Of a stretch of DNA of 64,000 bases, positions 1 to 11,400 are shown in pieces. Each line of letters opens with the position of its first letter. Position 1 is the first letter of the stretch. A program made the position numbers and the translations under genes. Below the pieces are notes generated by a model. That model worked only from the letters and a program-made list of their open reading frames with translations, searched no databases and was not told the DNA's origin. This stretch comes from Heterocephalus glaber (lineage: Eukaryota; Chordata; Mammalia; Rodentia; Bathyergidae), in assembly GCF_000247695.1 (NCBI RefSeq), contig NW_004624732.1, positions 41,871,229 to 41,935,228 on the forward strand, written 5' to 3'.

Positions 1-3000
1 TAAAGTGGTAGAATGACAATTTTTGATGTTACAAATTCTTATATATACACTTTTGCAGTCCACTAGACTGTCTTCATCTACAGTTTATTATAGTTATCAT
101 TGCAAAAAAAAAAATCTGTTTTCCTAAGAATCATCCTGTATCTATTTTGCCTAGTAAAACGCTGGAAGTTTTAACACTAGCACTTCTTCCACTAGAATGT
201 AAATACTTTGGGAGAAAGGATGATCCTTTATTTATAACATCAAAGAGTATTTACTACCTATGAAAATCTTCAAACATGTAAGATAAAAAATAATCCATTA
301 AAACTTAGTTTCTTTTTAAAGTTCTTTCATTGCTTTAGAATGAAGTAGCTCTAAATGATTCAGTTTAATGCTTTCAACTCACTTCAAACATGAGAAAGGC
401 AATTGTGCTAATTTGTATTGATAACATATTGCATTTAACTTTACAAGCATAAACAAGTGCAAAAAATGAAACTACAGTTTAATTTCACACATTATTTGAA
501 TTAGAGATTAACATTTTAAAGATAGATTACTTGATTTTAAAAAAATATTTGGAAAATCTCATCTAGTGTTTTTCAGTTTTAAAGGAGCTAAATAGAGCTC
601 CATATTTCAAATCTTAAGTAAACTATTATGTGTTTTGAAGGACAACAAAATGATTTCATGTCAGCACACACATAGCTAACTATTGAAAAATATGCTGCAG
701 AAAAAAGAAAGCATGCTTTCAAACCATATAATTACCATTAAATTAAGAAGTTAGTTGTTAGAAGTTGACTCTGCAAATCTTTATGAACATTCTATATTCC
801 TATTTTGAACCTCTCAAATAAAGCATTTGGAATAAATTAGACACTATGTGCAAATGAAAATAATATAATAATAACAGATTGAGATTTTGTTCCCTTAACA
901 ATCTTGATATGGGAATAAATCACATGGTGTTACCTTATCTTCTTGAAACTGAAACTTATCGTCCTCTGAAACTGAAACATTAAATTTTATTATTCTTTCT
1001 TGTTTAAATTTTCCAACATTTTAATATGCAAAGCTAGAGAAAACAGTGCTGTCCTTCATAGACACTAACAACATTAGGAAATGAAGAGTATATGGTAAAT
1101 CTCCTGATTGTTACCCTCTACTTGTCCTCTAAAGCCCACTTGCAGAGGGTGAAGGAGAAATTTCTTTGAGATCAGATCCAGGAAATACAATTTCACTAAC
1201 CATTTTTATTGCTTTATAGGACATCATCAAAAGTGCCACATACGTTTAGACATCACTGAAACTTGAATCTTGTTGATGTTTTTTTGGAACAATTATATTT
1301 GTGAATATCAAAAATATGTTTATTTCAGTTCAAAGTGCATTGATGCATTTTACAAAAATATTTTAATTCCTAAACTATACCATAGTTCAAGGAATTCAGA
1401 AGCAGACATTACGGAAACTGCTTTGTGAGTTTTAAAACGTTCTTCAATTTCTTTTTAAATTAGAGTATGTGTTTTAATATTATCATAAAAATACCCAAAT
1501 GGGTAACACATTCATTTTCAATTTTAAACACCCTATTGTATAAATAAAACAAAGCAAAACCTGAATTCTACATTTTTTAAAAGCCGGAATTGATTCTAAT
1601 TATAAGAATACAGTAAAATAAATAAAATTGCTCTTTGTATTTAATGACTCAGAGCAGTAAAGGCAGGATAGATGCACAATATTTTGAGAGAAGTTTTAGG
1701 GCAATGTTAAAATTAAAGCAACCTTAATTGACTTAGTGCTTTCTGTTATTCTAAGCAATCACAATGCACAAAGCCATGGATATATGAGAAAGCAGCATAG
1801 AAATGTGTTCAAAACAGTTTTTTTGATAATTTTCAAAATATACATAATTTAGAAATAGAAATCCACTTGTGTTAATTAGAACTAACTTTTCTCCTCTACA
1901 CATATAATGTTAACTCCTGCCTTTATGTTTGACACTTTTTAATACATGAACAAGGAACTAGATTTTTGGCAAAAACTTAGCATATTTCTACCCCAACATT
2001 ATTCATATAGAATGAAAAGGAGAAAAGCAGATATTGATATCCAGTGCATAATGTATAAGTGGTATTATCTTTGGTCATATTTTATATGCATCATGCCAGG
2101 AAAATTCCTACTTAACAGTAATGCATGTATAAAATCAAATTAAGCACCTTGATCTTTCTGAGATATTTTAATCTATATTTTCACTTTGGTAGCTCTTATG
2201 CCAGTTAGTTATACTTTCAATTTATACTCTAATTATGACAGTAATTTAAAACAACAAGCATCTAATAATGCAGATCCATAAAACTACACAACCATTTAAT
2301 CCTAAATCCTGCATGAAACATCATAGGTAAATAACATTATTATAGTATTAACATGAATTGAAGGATGAAATGTTTTTGCTTAAATTTAAAACAGAATTTG
2401 TTAAAGATAATTAATAGGTTAAAGGTAGATAAGCTTTCTTATATTTGCTAAGCAAATTTTTAACCAATTGTATAAAATAATCCATGCTATTTTAAGTATT
2501 AGCAATTACAAGCCAAATTTATGTTCATTAAGATTTTCTGGTACTGGATCTCTACTGGCAAATTTCATTTGTGAGATCTCTACCTTAGCACTTTGTCATA
2601 GATCTCATGGAACTAATAAGCCCTTTCTTCTAGTTTCAAAATAATTAGTTGTCCATTGGTTTATTTCAGATTACAGTATAATATACTGTTTCTCAGAATT
2701 TGTTCTGTTTTGAAATAGTTTAAAAATTCTAAATCTGCATTTAAGTTTCTCATAGAAAAAGTACACAAATGATGGGAAAGTTTCTATGGCAACAACCTCA
2801 TTATAACTCCTCTCCTGGGATAGTAACCTGATTGAAAGTGTTAGTGAGATGTTGATTATAATGGAGCATGATGAATGGAAAAAAAAACCTGATGCACAGT
2901 CAATATATAAAATAATTTCTTGATGTGTAATTTCATAAGTCACATGTATATGTGCAATACTGCCACGACAATATTAACTGGCATTTTCTTCATTTGTAAA

Positions 3001-3319
3001 CATTACTTTTCCTTGGTGAGAACATTGTAATTTTGAGTTAAATTTAAGATATTGCTTTTATTTAAGAGCTACCTAAAATTGGATCTGTATGCAAAAACCC
3101 TGAAGGATGTTTAGGACTGGTTATTTATCAATAAATTAGTTCTTCAAATATTTGGGGGGACCAACAGCATCACACTGAAGTGCTTAGAAAGCCTAAATCT
3201 TCTTTGATGTTAAAATGAATTTAGTCAAAATTTCATGAGCCTTGATACTAACATTTTATTCCTTGTGTGAAGGAAACATTGACATCCATAGTCAGTTTCT
3301 GAAGTGACTATTAGCTTTT
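1..3319 (-). other. LRP1B intron 1, distal part: unique AT-rich DNA
   Basis: Non-coding AT-rich sequence. I see no exon, no SINE with clear boundaries and no tandem array. Only short chance open frames occur. Placement in intron 1 is inferred from exon 1 at 31515-31596 on the minus strand. Confidence 0.6.
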
Positions 3320-3631
3320 AGAAATTAACATCTGCTATATGAGAAACTCAATATATAAATAAAATCCCAAATAAAGACATGATAGAAAAAAAAGAGGTAG
3401 AGAAAAAAGTTATTGAAACCCCGTAAGACCAAGGTTTCTGAAAGTTTCCCTTGATTTAGTATCATTTTATGTGATATATCACATAAAATGATATATATTT
3501 GTTCTGTTAGTCTGACTGTTAATCTATGTTTCTGGTAATTAACTTTGTAAAGACTTAGAAATAAATAAATTTCATTCTGGAAAAAAAAAGAAAAAAGAAA
3601 AAAAACAGGAAGAAAGAAATTAACATCTGCT
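3320..3631 (+). mobile_element. Orphan processed retrocopy with 17-bp TSD
   Basis: A 278-bp insert (3337-3614) is flanked by two exact copies of AGAAATTAACATCTGCT (3320-3336 and 3615-3631). The insert ends in a run rich in A and AAAAG (about 3582-3614). It is preceded at 15-20 bases by an AATAAATAAA polyadenylation signal (about 3561-3570). These are the hallmarks of L1-machinery retrotransposition of a polyadenylated RNA on the plus strand. The body is not a SINE, L1 or mRNA I recognise. It is probably the 3' end of an unidentified transcript, truncated at its 5' end. It contains a long perfect palindrome (listed separately). Confidence 0.8.
3460..3493. repeat. 34-bp perfect palindrome
   Basis: The sequence TATCATTTTATGTGATA is followed directly by its exact reverse complement, with no spacer. 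It lies inside the orphan retrocopy at 3337-3614, so the source RNA would have been able to form a 17-bp hairpin or a dimer. Confidence 0.9.
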
Positions 3632-6135
3632 AAGGCGCAAAACTCCAGATGCAACAAAAAGTCGATTTTCAAAAGTAAATTTGCACCATTCATTTCTTTG
3701 GGAAATGGCATTCAGTGATCGAAATCAATTAATGCTTAGTTGTGATTCATTTTAAAACTATGATTTAGAAAGTTTAATTGACAGAAATAATGAATGGCTA
3801 TAATATCTTTGCAGGCTAGATTGTATTTTAAAACAAGTGAAAATAATTGTAAGTGAAAAATGAAAGAAAACTGTATACCTCAGTAAATGAATGATTAATC
3901 TCTCACCTTCCAAACCAGAAAAGAAATCATGATAACAATATCCAAGCTGCCTTACTGTTTTTAAATGATAATAAAATGAAACTGATACTTTGAGATTGAT
4001 TTTGACTGTTTACAAACTACTTCAAATTTAGACTTCCTCTTAACAAGGAAGGACTCCTTGTTTTCCTGCTCCCGAATATTTCCACTTTCCTTTCGCTTTG
4101 ATAATAGGAGGACTTGAAAATGAAGTGAGAACAGAAGGAAAGAAAGGGAATAAGGAAGAGAATAAAGAGTAAGAAGCAGACATTACCAATAAAAGTAAAT
4201 GACATAGGACGATTATTTTTAAATTTTTCTTACCATATTGAACGGTAACCAATTGCTTTCTTTGTGTGTGTGGGGGGGGTGGTATGTGAATTTATGACAG
4301 AAGTAGGGATAAGTGTGCTAATGTGCTGCAGAATTGAAGGTAAATGAGTAAACAGTCAACAGTAGCCTGACTCATCCTCAGAGAGTAGTGACTGCTCCAA
4401 TGACCAATCACCTGGACGTCCTCAGCATTGTAGGCTGTCAGCCAGATACTCTCAAATGCTGCAACAGGCTCAGTCTCTGAATGAAACAGATTATTTCTTT
4501 GGGAATCGTTTGGTTATGAAGTTATATAAAAGAGCTATAGAACTTGATGTTGGCCAGGCTTGCTCTTCATAAAAATGGAATACAAGACGTGTTAGTGTGT
4601 CTATCTCTCTGCATATGGTACACATATTTTGATATAAAGCATATGCTAGACATATTCTGCATATGTTACACATATTCAGATATAAAATGTTATATAGATA
4701 TATCCTGATAAAATGGGATTCTTGATGACTTTTTAAGTCCTAAAGAATCCAAACAAAGCTATCATTTAAGGAAAACATAAATTGGAAGTTTAATGTTCTA
4801 CTGATGCTATTAGCAAGATTTCTTAAAAAGTATTTCTCCTAGAATTAACTTCAGACATAAGCTATTGCTTAAAATTAGACTCAATTTATGAAAGTCAAAA
4901 TTAAAATAACAAGTTTAATCACTTCATTCACAGATCTTAACTTTTTATGATTTCTGATTATTGTTAAACATGAAATGTATACCTTACAAACCAAGGATTT
5001 GAAAGCATTGAGTTTAATAGAAAGTGTCATAAGCTCTGAAGGCAGTTCCAAAATAAGAATTACATAAATGTCTTGTGCACATAAACCATAGTAGAACAAG
5101 TTTTCAGATTCCCATGAGGTCCTAGCTAGTACGGAGATAATACACAGGATGTTCTCTGAGTTCTGAGATGTTTTCTATTAAAAAAAAATTCTACTAGTGT
5201 TTTGTTGTCATAGATTGAATTTTATTATATATTAATGTAGTCACTCTGAGAAGCTACTTTATGATTGTAGTTAAAAAAATAAGGGATTATATATTGAAAG
5301 ATCTGAACTCCAGTTTTTGTGTTGCTTTGATACTAACTGGATATTGGACTTTGTGGATCTGCATTCCCTCTTGTGTAATGTAAGAGGTAATATTTTTACG
5401 TGTTTGCTTTTTTAAATGATACAAAGTAAGTGAAAATGCATTTTAATGCATTTTAACATCTGAAGACAGGATGCATGAATGCTTACAACCACACTGTGTG
5501 AGTCATTTTATACTCCAACCACAAATTCCTTTTTTCTTCATTTTAAGTGTTTGAAAATGGCATAAAAAGGAAAATATGAAGATCGCTCAAGGGTAATTCA
5601 TTTGCATTAAACTGGAGTTTGCATTAGGCCAGTGTACTTAACATGACCTGGCAGCCATTTCTAAAAAGGGTTTATGTTCCTTTCATCTTCTGGATGGAAA
5701 GAGTGAAACTAGTGATAAAAATATTCGGAACTCTAAAATTACTCATATTGCTCATAATGGAAATTTTAGCGCGTATATTGGCTAATGATAAGAGAATTTA
5801 GGAGGTTAACCTTTTATTACTAAACTCATGTCACAAAGTTGGATCACAGAAGATATAGAAAATAAAACAGGATATGTTACATATATGCAAAAAACTCCCT
5901 AAATTCATTTCATGCCTTTAATCAGGTATAATACAATAACTGATAATCATGCCAAAAGTAAAATATTAGCAAAAAAATAAAATGTTCACATTTTAAAAAG
6001 AAAAACTTCACATGTGAGATAAAATTCATGCAAAAGAAACAAGAAACTAAAAGTAATGTGGTGGTTAGTTAACCACTCTAGATTCCTTCTTGAGTTTCTA
6101 GGTTTATACGTACTAAAGACAGCTATAAAAAAAGA
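3632..6135. other. Intron 1: unique sequence with a small local duplication
   Basis: AT-rich DNA with no recognised gene or element. A near-identical 28-base block starting GCATATG is present at about 4611-4638 and again at 4659-4686 (48-bp period). A short G run lies at about 4271-4280. Confidence 0.55.
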
Positions 6136-6254
6136 TTCTTTCTCTCTTTCTTTCTTTCTTTCTTCCTTCCTTTCTTCCTTTCTTTCCTTTCTTCCTTCCT
6201 TTCTTCCTTCCTTCCTTCCTTTCTTCCCTCCTTCCCTCCTTCCTTCCTTCCTTC
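6136..6254 (+). repeat. (CTTT/CTTC)n polypyrimidine tract
   Basis: About 120 bases composed almost only of C and T on the plus strand, in CTTT, CCTT and CCCT units. Its strand purity lets it stay open in several frames, which yields meaningless serine/leucine/phenylalanine and lysine/glutamate/arginine frames. It is a microsatellite with mirror-repeat character. Confidence 0.95.
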
Positions 6255-8005
6255 GTCATGGAGAAAAATGCATGTGGTCTTACGATATGAAATTGACTCT
6301 TTCAATGAAAAGTTGTATTTTGTTGAGAATTTTCTTGATATATCTCACTAACTTTAAGATCTGCAAAGGGCCAGGGGTTAGTTAATTTGTTTTTATTTTT
6401 TAGTACCATGTCTTTCGGTAGATTATTTTGTTAACAAATTATCCAAGTTACATTTCTAATCTATCTTAATTTTCCTCTAGATGAAAAATTATGCACATTA
6501 TGCATATTAACTAAAATAATTAACTTGAATTTTAAAATTAATTAGGCAAAATGTTAGCATAAATGTTTCTTATTTATGTATTAGCTTTAGTCCCTGGATA
6601 ACCAGAAGACCAGACTGTTCAGTAAATATATATCTGGTTACCAACAAATTGTCCTTTAAATGCCAAAGTTACTATTTAACATTATTTATTATTAGTAATA
6701 AAACTAATTACTTTATGTGCATTTCTATAATCATTTATTCATAAATAAGCATAATTCTAACCATTGTATTTTTTGAATATATGAAATTACACACTTTGAA
6801 TTTAATACAGGTACTTTGGACAGTCATTTAAGAGGCTAACTCGAGTTAATGTGTAATGCAGTTTGTTAAAAAAATGGAGAAAGTCTTAAATAAATTACAT
6901 AAGGACAACCGTTTTCTTTCATAAACATTTAACATTCTAATGCTGTCACAGCACAATAATGTTAGAAATAAATATATAGTGACTAGCACAATATTTTAAG
7001 TTGGACTACTTCAAAAACTGTAATGAAGACAATACACCTAATAAATGGCATCTCTGATCTCATGTTACTGGCTCATTCTTACCCACTGTACACAAGGAAT
7101 GGTCAAATTAAAAATTGTGCCAGTCTAGGACTCATTAATAGAACCTGTCGGATATGTAAGAGCTTCCTCACAAGCGTTTGATCAGGACTCTGGTGCATAG
7201 TTGTTGAGCTTCATTTATGAGATTGTCAGGAAACTAAATGTATTTTCACAGCACCTTCCAAATCTTTAATCGAGCTCCATCTAATGAAGCCAAAAGACAT
7301 TTTATCAATTCTCTTCCACTTCGTCTCTCAAAAGGATATTTAGGAAGACAGAAAGATGACACAACTTTGGCGATACAGAAGAGGGATATCTATAATCCAC
7401 ATGTTACCAAATAAGAAGTTCAAGTGTCATTCTTCACTTCAAGAGGAACTTGAAGGAGAATTTGTTTTATTACAGAGTTCACTAATGCCAACTATAAATC
7501 CCCATTCTTTCATGGGAGAGTTTGTAAAACCCCACTTCCACATGTGGAAAGGAAACTCTCAAAATCCAGTTGCACAAAATGATATTCATTGACATTAAAA
7601 GCCTCATCAGTTATTTCTCAGCAATTTTTATTACTTTTGCAGAGGGGTTTATTGTGGTGCTTGGCAAGAAGGAAACTGGCAGCCTATGATTTAGCATAGT
7701 CTGGCCTGTAACCAATGCTCCAGATAGTTTCAGAGCTGGGCATTTAACAAATATCAGATGATATCCTGTGGGCGCATATACAGGGCAGAGATGAGTTTGA
7801 AGGACCACAGAGTCATAAAGACATTTCGGAGCATTCTGCTGTTAACCAGTTAAGAGTTGTATTTGCACTAGAAACTGTAACAGTCTGCGATGCAACAAAA
7901 CTCAGTCTTTTTCTGTACGTTAAGGTTACTCTGCTTGGGGCACACCACAAGCAATAAGGACCACACATTTTCTCAGCCTTGTGTTCAGCCAATCTTTAGA
8001 AGAAG
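6255..8005. other. Intron 1: no recognised element
   Basis: AT-rich unique sequence. A 78-codon frame at 7356-7592 has no recognisable domain and no splice context and is treated as chance. Confidence 0.55.
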
Positions 8006-8765
8006 TACAAGTAGCCAATAAATATATGCGCAAATGTTCCACATTGCTGGCCATTAGAGCAATGTGAATTAAGATAACACTGAGATTGCATCTAACCCCA
8101 GAACGCCCATCATCAACAAATCAAATAATGACAAATGTTGGTAAAGTTGTGGAGAAAAAATGAACACTTCCACATTATTGACAGAAATGCAAACTAGCAC
8201 AACCACTAAAGAAATCAGTATGAAGATACCTCAAAAGCAAAAATAAATAAAAGGAGAAATTCCATTTGACCCAGCCATCCCTCTTCTAGGTATCTTTCAG
8301 AAAAAAGTTAAGTACATTATATCAGAGTGCTCCGTGCATAGTCACATTTTAGAGTACCACAATTCATAGTAACTAGAACATGGAAGCAGTCTCTATGGCC
8401 ATCAACAGATCCTTGGATAAAGAAAATGTGGCATTTACACACAATGGACTATTACTATGCCATAAAAAGGATAAACTTGACTTATTTATCAGAAAATAAG
8501 TGCACATTGGGACCATAACATGAAGTGAAATAAATCAGACACGTAAGGTTAAATATCACATGATTTCTCTTTATACAAGAGACCCAAAATAGAAATAAAG
8601 GTCAAAATAAAATAAAGTAGGGAGCAAGATTTTTCTCAAATGGGAAACAGGTGAAGAGATGGAGGACGAGAGAGGGAGGAAGGGATGTGTTATGTACCAA
8701 CTACTCACAATGAACGTAATCATTATGTAATGCAAACATGCATTAATAATAAAACAAAAGCAAAC
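8006..8765 (+). mobile_element. LINE-1 3' end (ORF2 tail and 3'UTR), degenerate
   Basis: The sequence follows the well-known end of mammalian L1 ORF2 in order: the segment with GTTGGTAAAGTTGTGGAGAA, then CATTTGACCCAGCCATCCC, then the segment with GGACTATTACTATGCCATAA. A purine-rich 3'UTR (about 8640-8690) and an A-rich end with AATAAAACAAAAG follow. Stop codons and indels interrupt the frame. It is a 5'-truncated, long-dead copy with no coding capacity. Confidence 0.85.
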
Positions 8766-10289
8766 AGGATAGTTAAAAGTTAGCAATGAACAATTCATGT
8801 CTTCATTATTTCAGTACGTAGAGAGTCTCACAGACTTAGCCCTACACTCCTAAGGTGCTCTGTACGTAGGCTTCTTCGGGGAGTCAGCGGACACCTCTGT
8901 TTACTCATCTGTTTGCAAACTCCAGCCATTTTCCTGATACTCTACATAGAGATAGAAATAAAAACATATTCTCTACCCTCAGGGGTTCATAAGAGAAAAG
9001 ATGATAACACTGGACAAAGACTGACAAATGCTGTGAGAGAATATTCACAGACTGATTTGCAAAGGCAGGAATGGGCACCAACTCAAACTCAGTTGAGAGG
9101 AACCCAGAGGCGAGAGCAAGTTCCAGGTCATCTTTACTCCCAGAGGCCTCTCCATCAAGGATTTTTCTCTGTAAGCAACTGGAAACTATTAGAAGCCTGT
9201 GCATAGAAGATCTGTTTGGGTTATTTAAAAGGTTGATCTGAGCAGGAAGCTAAATGGATCAGACTTCCTAGTTGTCTTCAACTAATAAAATTGTATAAAT
9301 ATCTACTCTGGATTTGATGACAATCAAGATGGTATTTTTCCTTGAAAGAATGCATTAAATATAGCTAGTTACAACTAAAGTCATTCTTTTCATTATTAAT
9401 ATTTTTGCAAGCCTATGTAGTTTGCAAAATGTAGAATTTTTGACACAAAGATCAATAAATAATCTAATAATGTCTACTGAATTTTCTACATATAGGTTCA
9501 TAATTTGGTAGTTACTTCAATATAAGAGACAAATGTTAAATTGATAAGAGGCTCAAAAGGAGATTGGTCAAAATTATACAGGGGAAAGAATTTCAGAAAG
9601 AGTTTATGAAATCTGAATATGTATACTTTTACATAAACCAAAATAGTCTGTTTGTACTTGGAAATTTTCTTGTGTCTATATTTTAAATTGATTATATTGT
9701 CTAGCAATGATTCATAATGTTTCTATTTCAATTACTAATATAAATATTTTTCTTAAATATTCTAAATAAATGTGTTTATTCACATTTTCCTTTAGGTTGT
9801 ATATTGATCAGGTAATCTAAAGCTGCATTATACAAAATACTATCTAACTCTTTCTAAAAATACTATGATTTAAAAGTGACAGAAGTTGAAATTCCACAGT
9901 AGTTCATCCAGCCTTCTCTTAAGGTACTTAACATCAGAACTACTAGGTTACTTGGACACATAATTACCATCACTCTGAATTGAGATTGATCACATAGATT
10001 ATATGTTGAGCTAGAATGTAATTTTTTTTCTAACATACAAATAATGACATTTTCTTATTAAATCACTCATATTTTTTCCGGAGCTCAATTTTATTTAACA
10101 TTTTTGTAATAAATAATTTTAGATGCTAAATTGTGATTAAACTAAATTTTCTGCCATCTATAGAAGTTGAGGAAGCAATAATTAAAGAAATAAAGATCTC
10201 AAAGTTGAATAATTTAAAATAAAACAAAGTGAACTGACTTTATTACTATCACAGAATAACAAATGTTACTTCTGTAGCGTGCAATAGAA
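8766..10289. other. Intron 1: unique DNA, including source of a duplicated 95-mer
   Basis: No gene recognised. Overlapping open frames on both strands at 8905-9206 show no family features. The segment 9107-9201 is repeated exactly at 11106-11200 beside the assembly gap. Confidence 0.55.
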
Positions 10290-10480
10290 TTCCTAAAGTA
10301 CTTCCTTATTTTCTTCAGTTTCATAACCACCCCATTTAGTAAGCGGTCATTAGTCATATTTTGCAGATACAAAATCTCAGTTTTGAAGAGGTAAAGTGGC
10401 TTATTCATAGTCTCCCTGCTAGGAAGTAACAGAATCTAAACCCTGGATACAAACCTAAATCTTTGGCTTCAGGGCCAGCT
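10290..10480 (-). mobile_element. MIR SINE, degenerate
   Basis: The reverse MIR core pattern is visible: a stretch like 'ATTTTGCAGATACAAAATCTC', then 'GAAGAGGTAAAGTGGCTT', then 'AGGAAGTAACAGAATCTAA'. These correspond to the widely conserved 'cattttacagatgagg ... gaggttaagt ... agtggcagagc' order. It is an ancient tRNA-derived SINE. Confidence 0.65.
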
Positions 10481-11005
10481 ACATTCTAATATAAACTTTT
10501 ATGTCGCTAACATTTAAAATATATCATGCATTAAAACATTTTTTGTCATTTGGAATACCATTGCCTACTACTGTATACTCTTTCTCCTCCCTACAGCTCA
10601 TCCCTAAATGATGGATCATACTGTATCACACCAACAAAACTTCTAAATTATATTAATCAGTGGCTATAATGATAACCTTGAAAAATCTGGTATAGTAAAA
10701 TTTTTGTAAGTCAAAGATTATATTATTTCAAATACCTACTTATTACACAAGCTGTTATTGTATTTCGTTTCTTTAAAAGTTGATCACATTTGATGACGTC
10801 AACTTCTATTTAGCTAAAATACGGAACAAATACACATCATCATGCAGGTGGGTATGTGATATAAAACTAGCATACAAGTTTATAGCTACATTGTTATACT
10901 TTTGCCTTAATTAAAATAGACAGATGTGCTAAAATATAAATTAAAATATATTTCTAAGAATTTGCTCCATTTAGTTATTTAATTCTGTGAGAAAATAAGG
11001 AAAGA

Positions 11006-11105
11006 NNNNNNNNNNNNNNNNNNNNNNNNNNNNNNNNNNNNNNNNNNNNNNNNNNNNNNNNNNNNNNNNNNNNNNNNNNNNNNNNNNNNNNNNNNNNNNN
11101 NNNNN
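11006..11105. other. Assembly gap, exactly 100 N
   Basis: The run of N is exactly 100, the conventional length for a gap of unknown size. The flanks suggest a mis-join (see the following feature). Confidence 1.
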
Positions 11106-11200
11106 GAGGCGAGAGCAAGTTCCAGGTCATCTTTACTCCCAGAGGCCTCTCCATCAAGGATTTTTCTCTGTAAGCAACTGGAAACTATTAGAAGCCTGTG
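11106..11200 (+). repeat. 95-bp exact duplicate of 9107-9201 at the gap edge
   Basis: The sequence directly right of the gap is identical to 9107-9201. It then switches at CTGTG into AGAAAATAAGGAAAGA, which is also the last sequence left of the gap (CTGTGAGAAAATAAGGAAAGA-type end, 10985-11005 and 11196-11216). The simplest reading is a chimeric contig end rather than a genomic duplication. Confidence 0.85.
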
Positions 11201-11278
11201 AGAAAATAAGGAAAGAAAGAAGGAAAAGAAGGAAGTTTTGATTTATTTAATAGTAAGACAGATGTCTTTTTTTTTTCC

Positions 11279-11400
11279 TCTGTAAATGGGGAGGGGGTGG
11301 AGTTGAAGGGAGGGCAGGAGGATGGGGGAAAAACTAAAAACCAAGATGTATCATGTAAAGATACAAGTTCCCAATGATGAATGTCATTGTACACCTAAGA
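11279..11400 (+). mobile_element. Unassigned retroelement tail (LINE-1 3'UTR-like)
   Basis: A G-rich run (GGGGAGGGGGTGGAGTTGAA) is followed by a segment with ACCAAGATG, ATGTAAAG, TTCCCAATGATGA and TACACCTAAGA. It aligns by eye along its whole length with 22827-22980, so it is a dispersed repeat. A G-rich polypurine run near the 3' end is typical of L1 3'UTRs. The family was not identified. Confidence 0.6.

Noticed and set aside
6056..6385. 109-codon Ser/Leu/Phe-rich frame
   Set aside because: It is produced by translation of the CTTT/CTTC microsatellite.
8905..9206. Overlapping 97- and 99-codon frames on opposite strands
   Set aside because: No recognisable family, no splice sites in a gene context, and they lie within an intron.
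10975..11157. Open frame across the N run
   Set aside because: It is read through unknown bases of an assembly gap and has no meaning.
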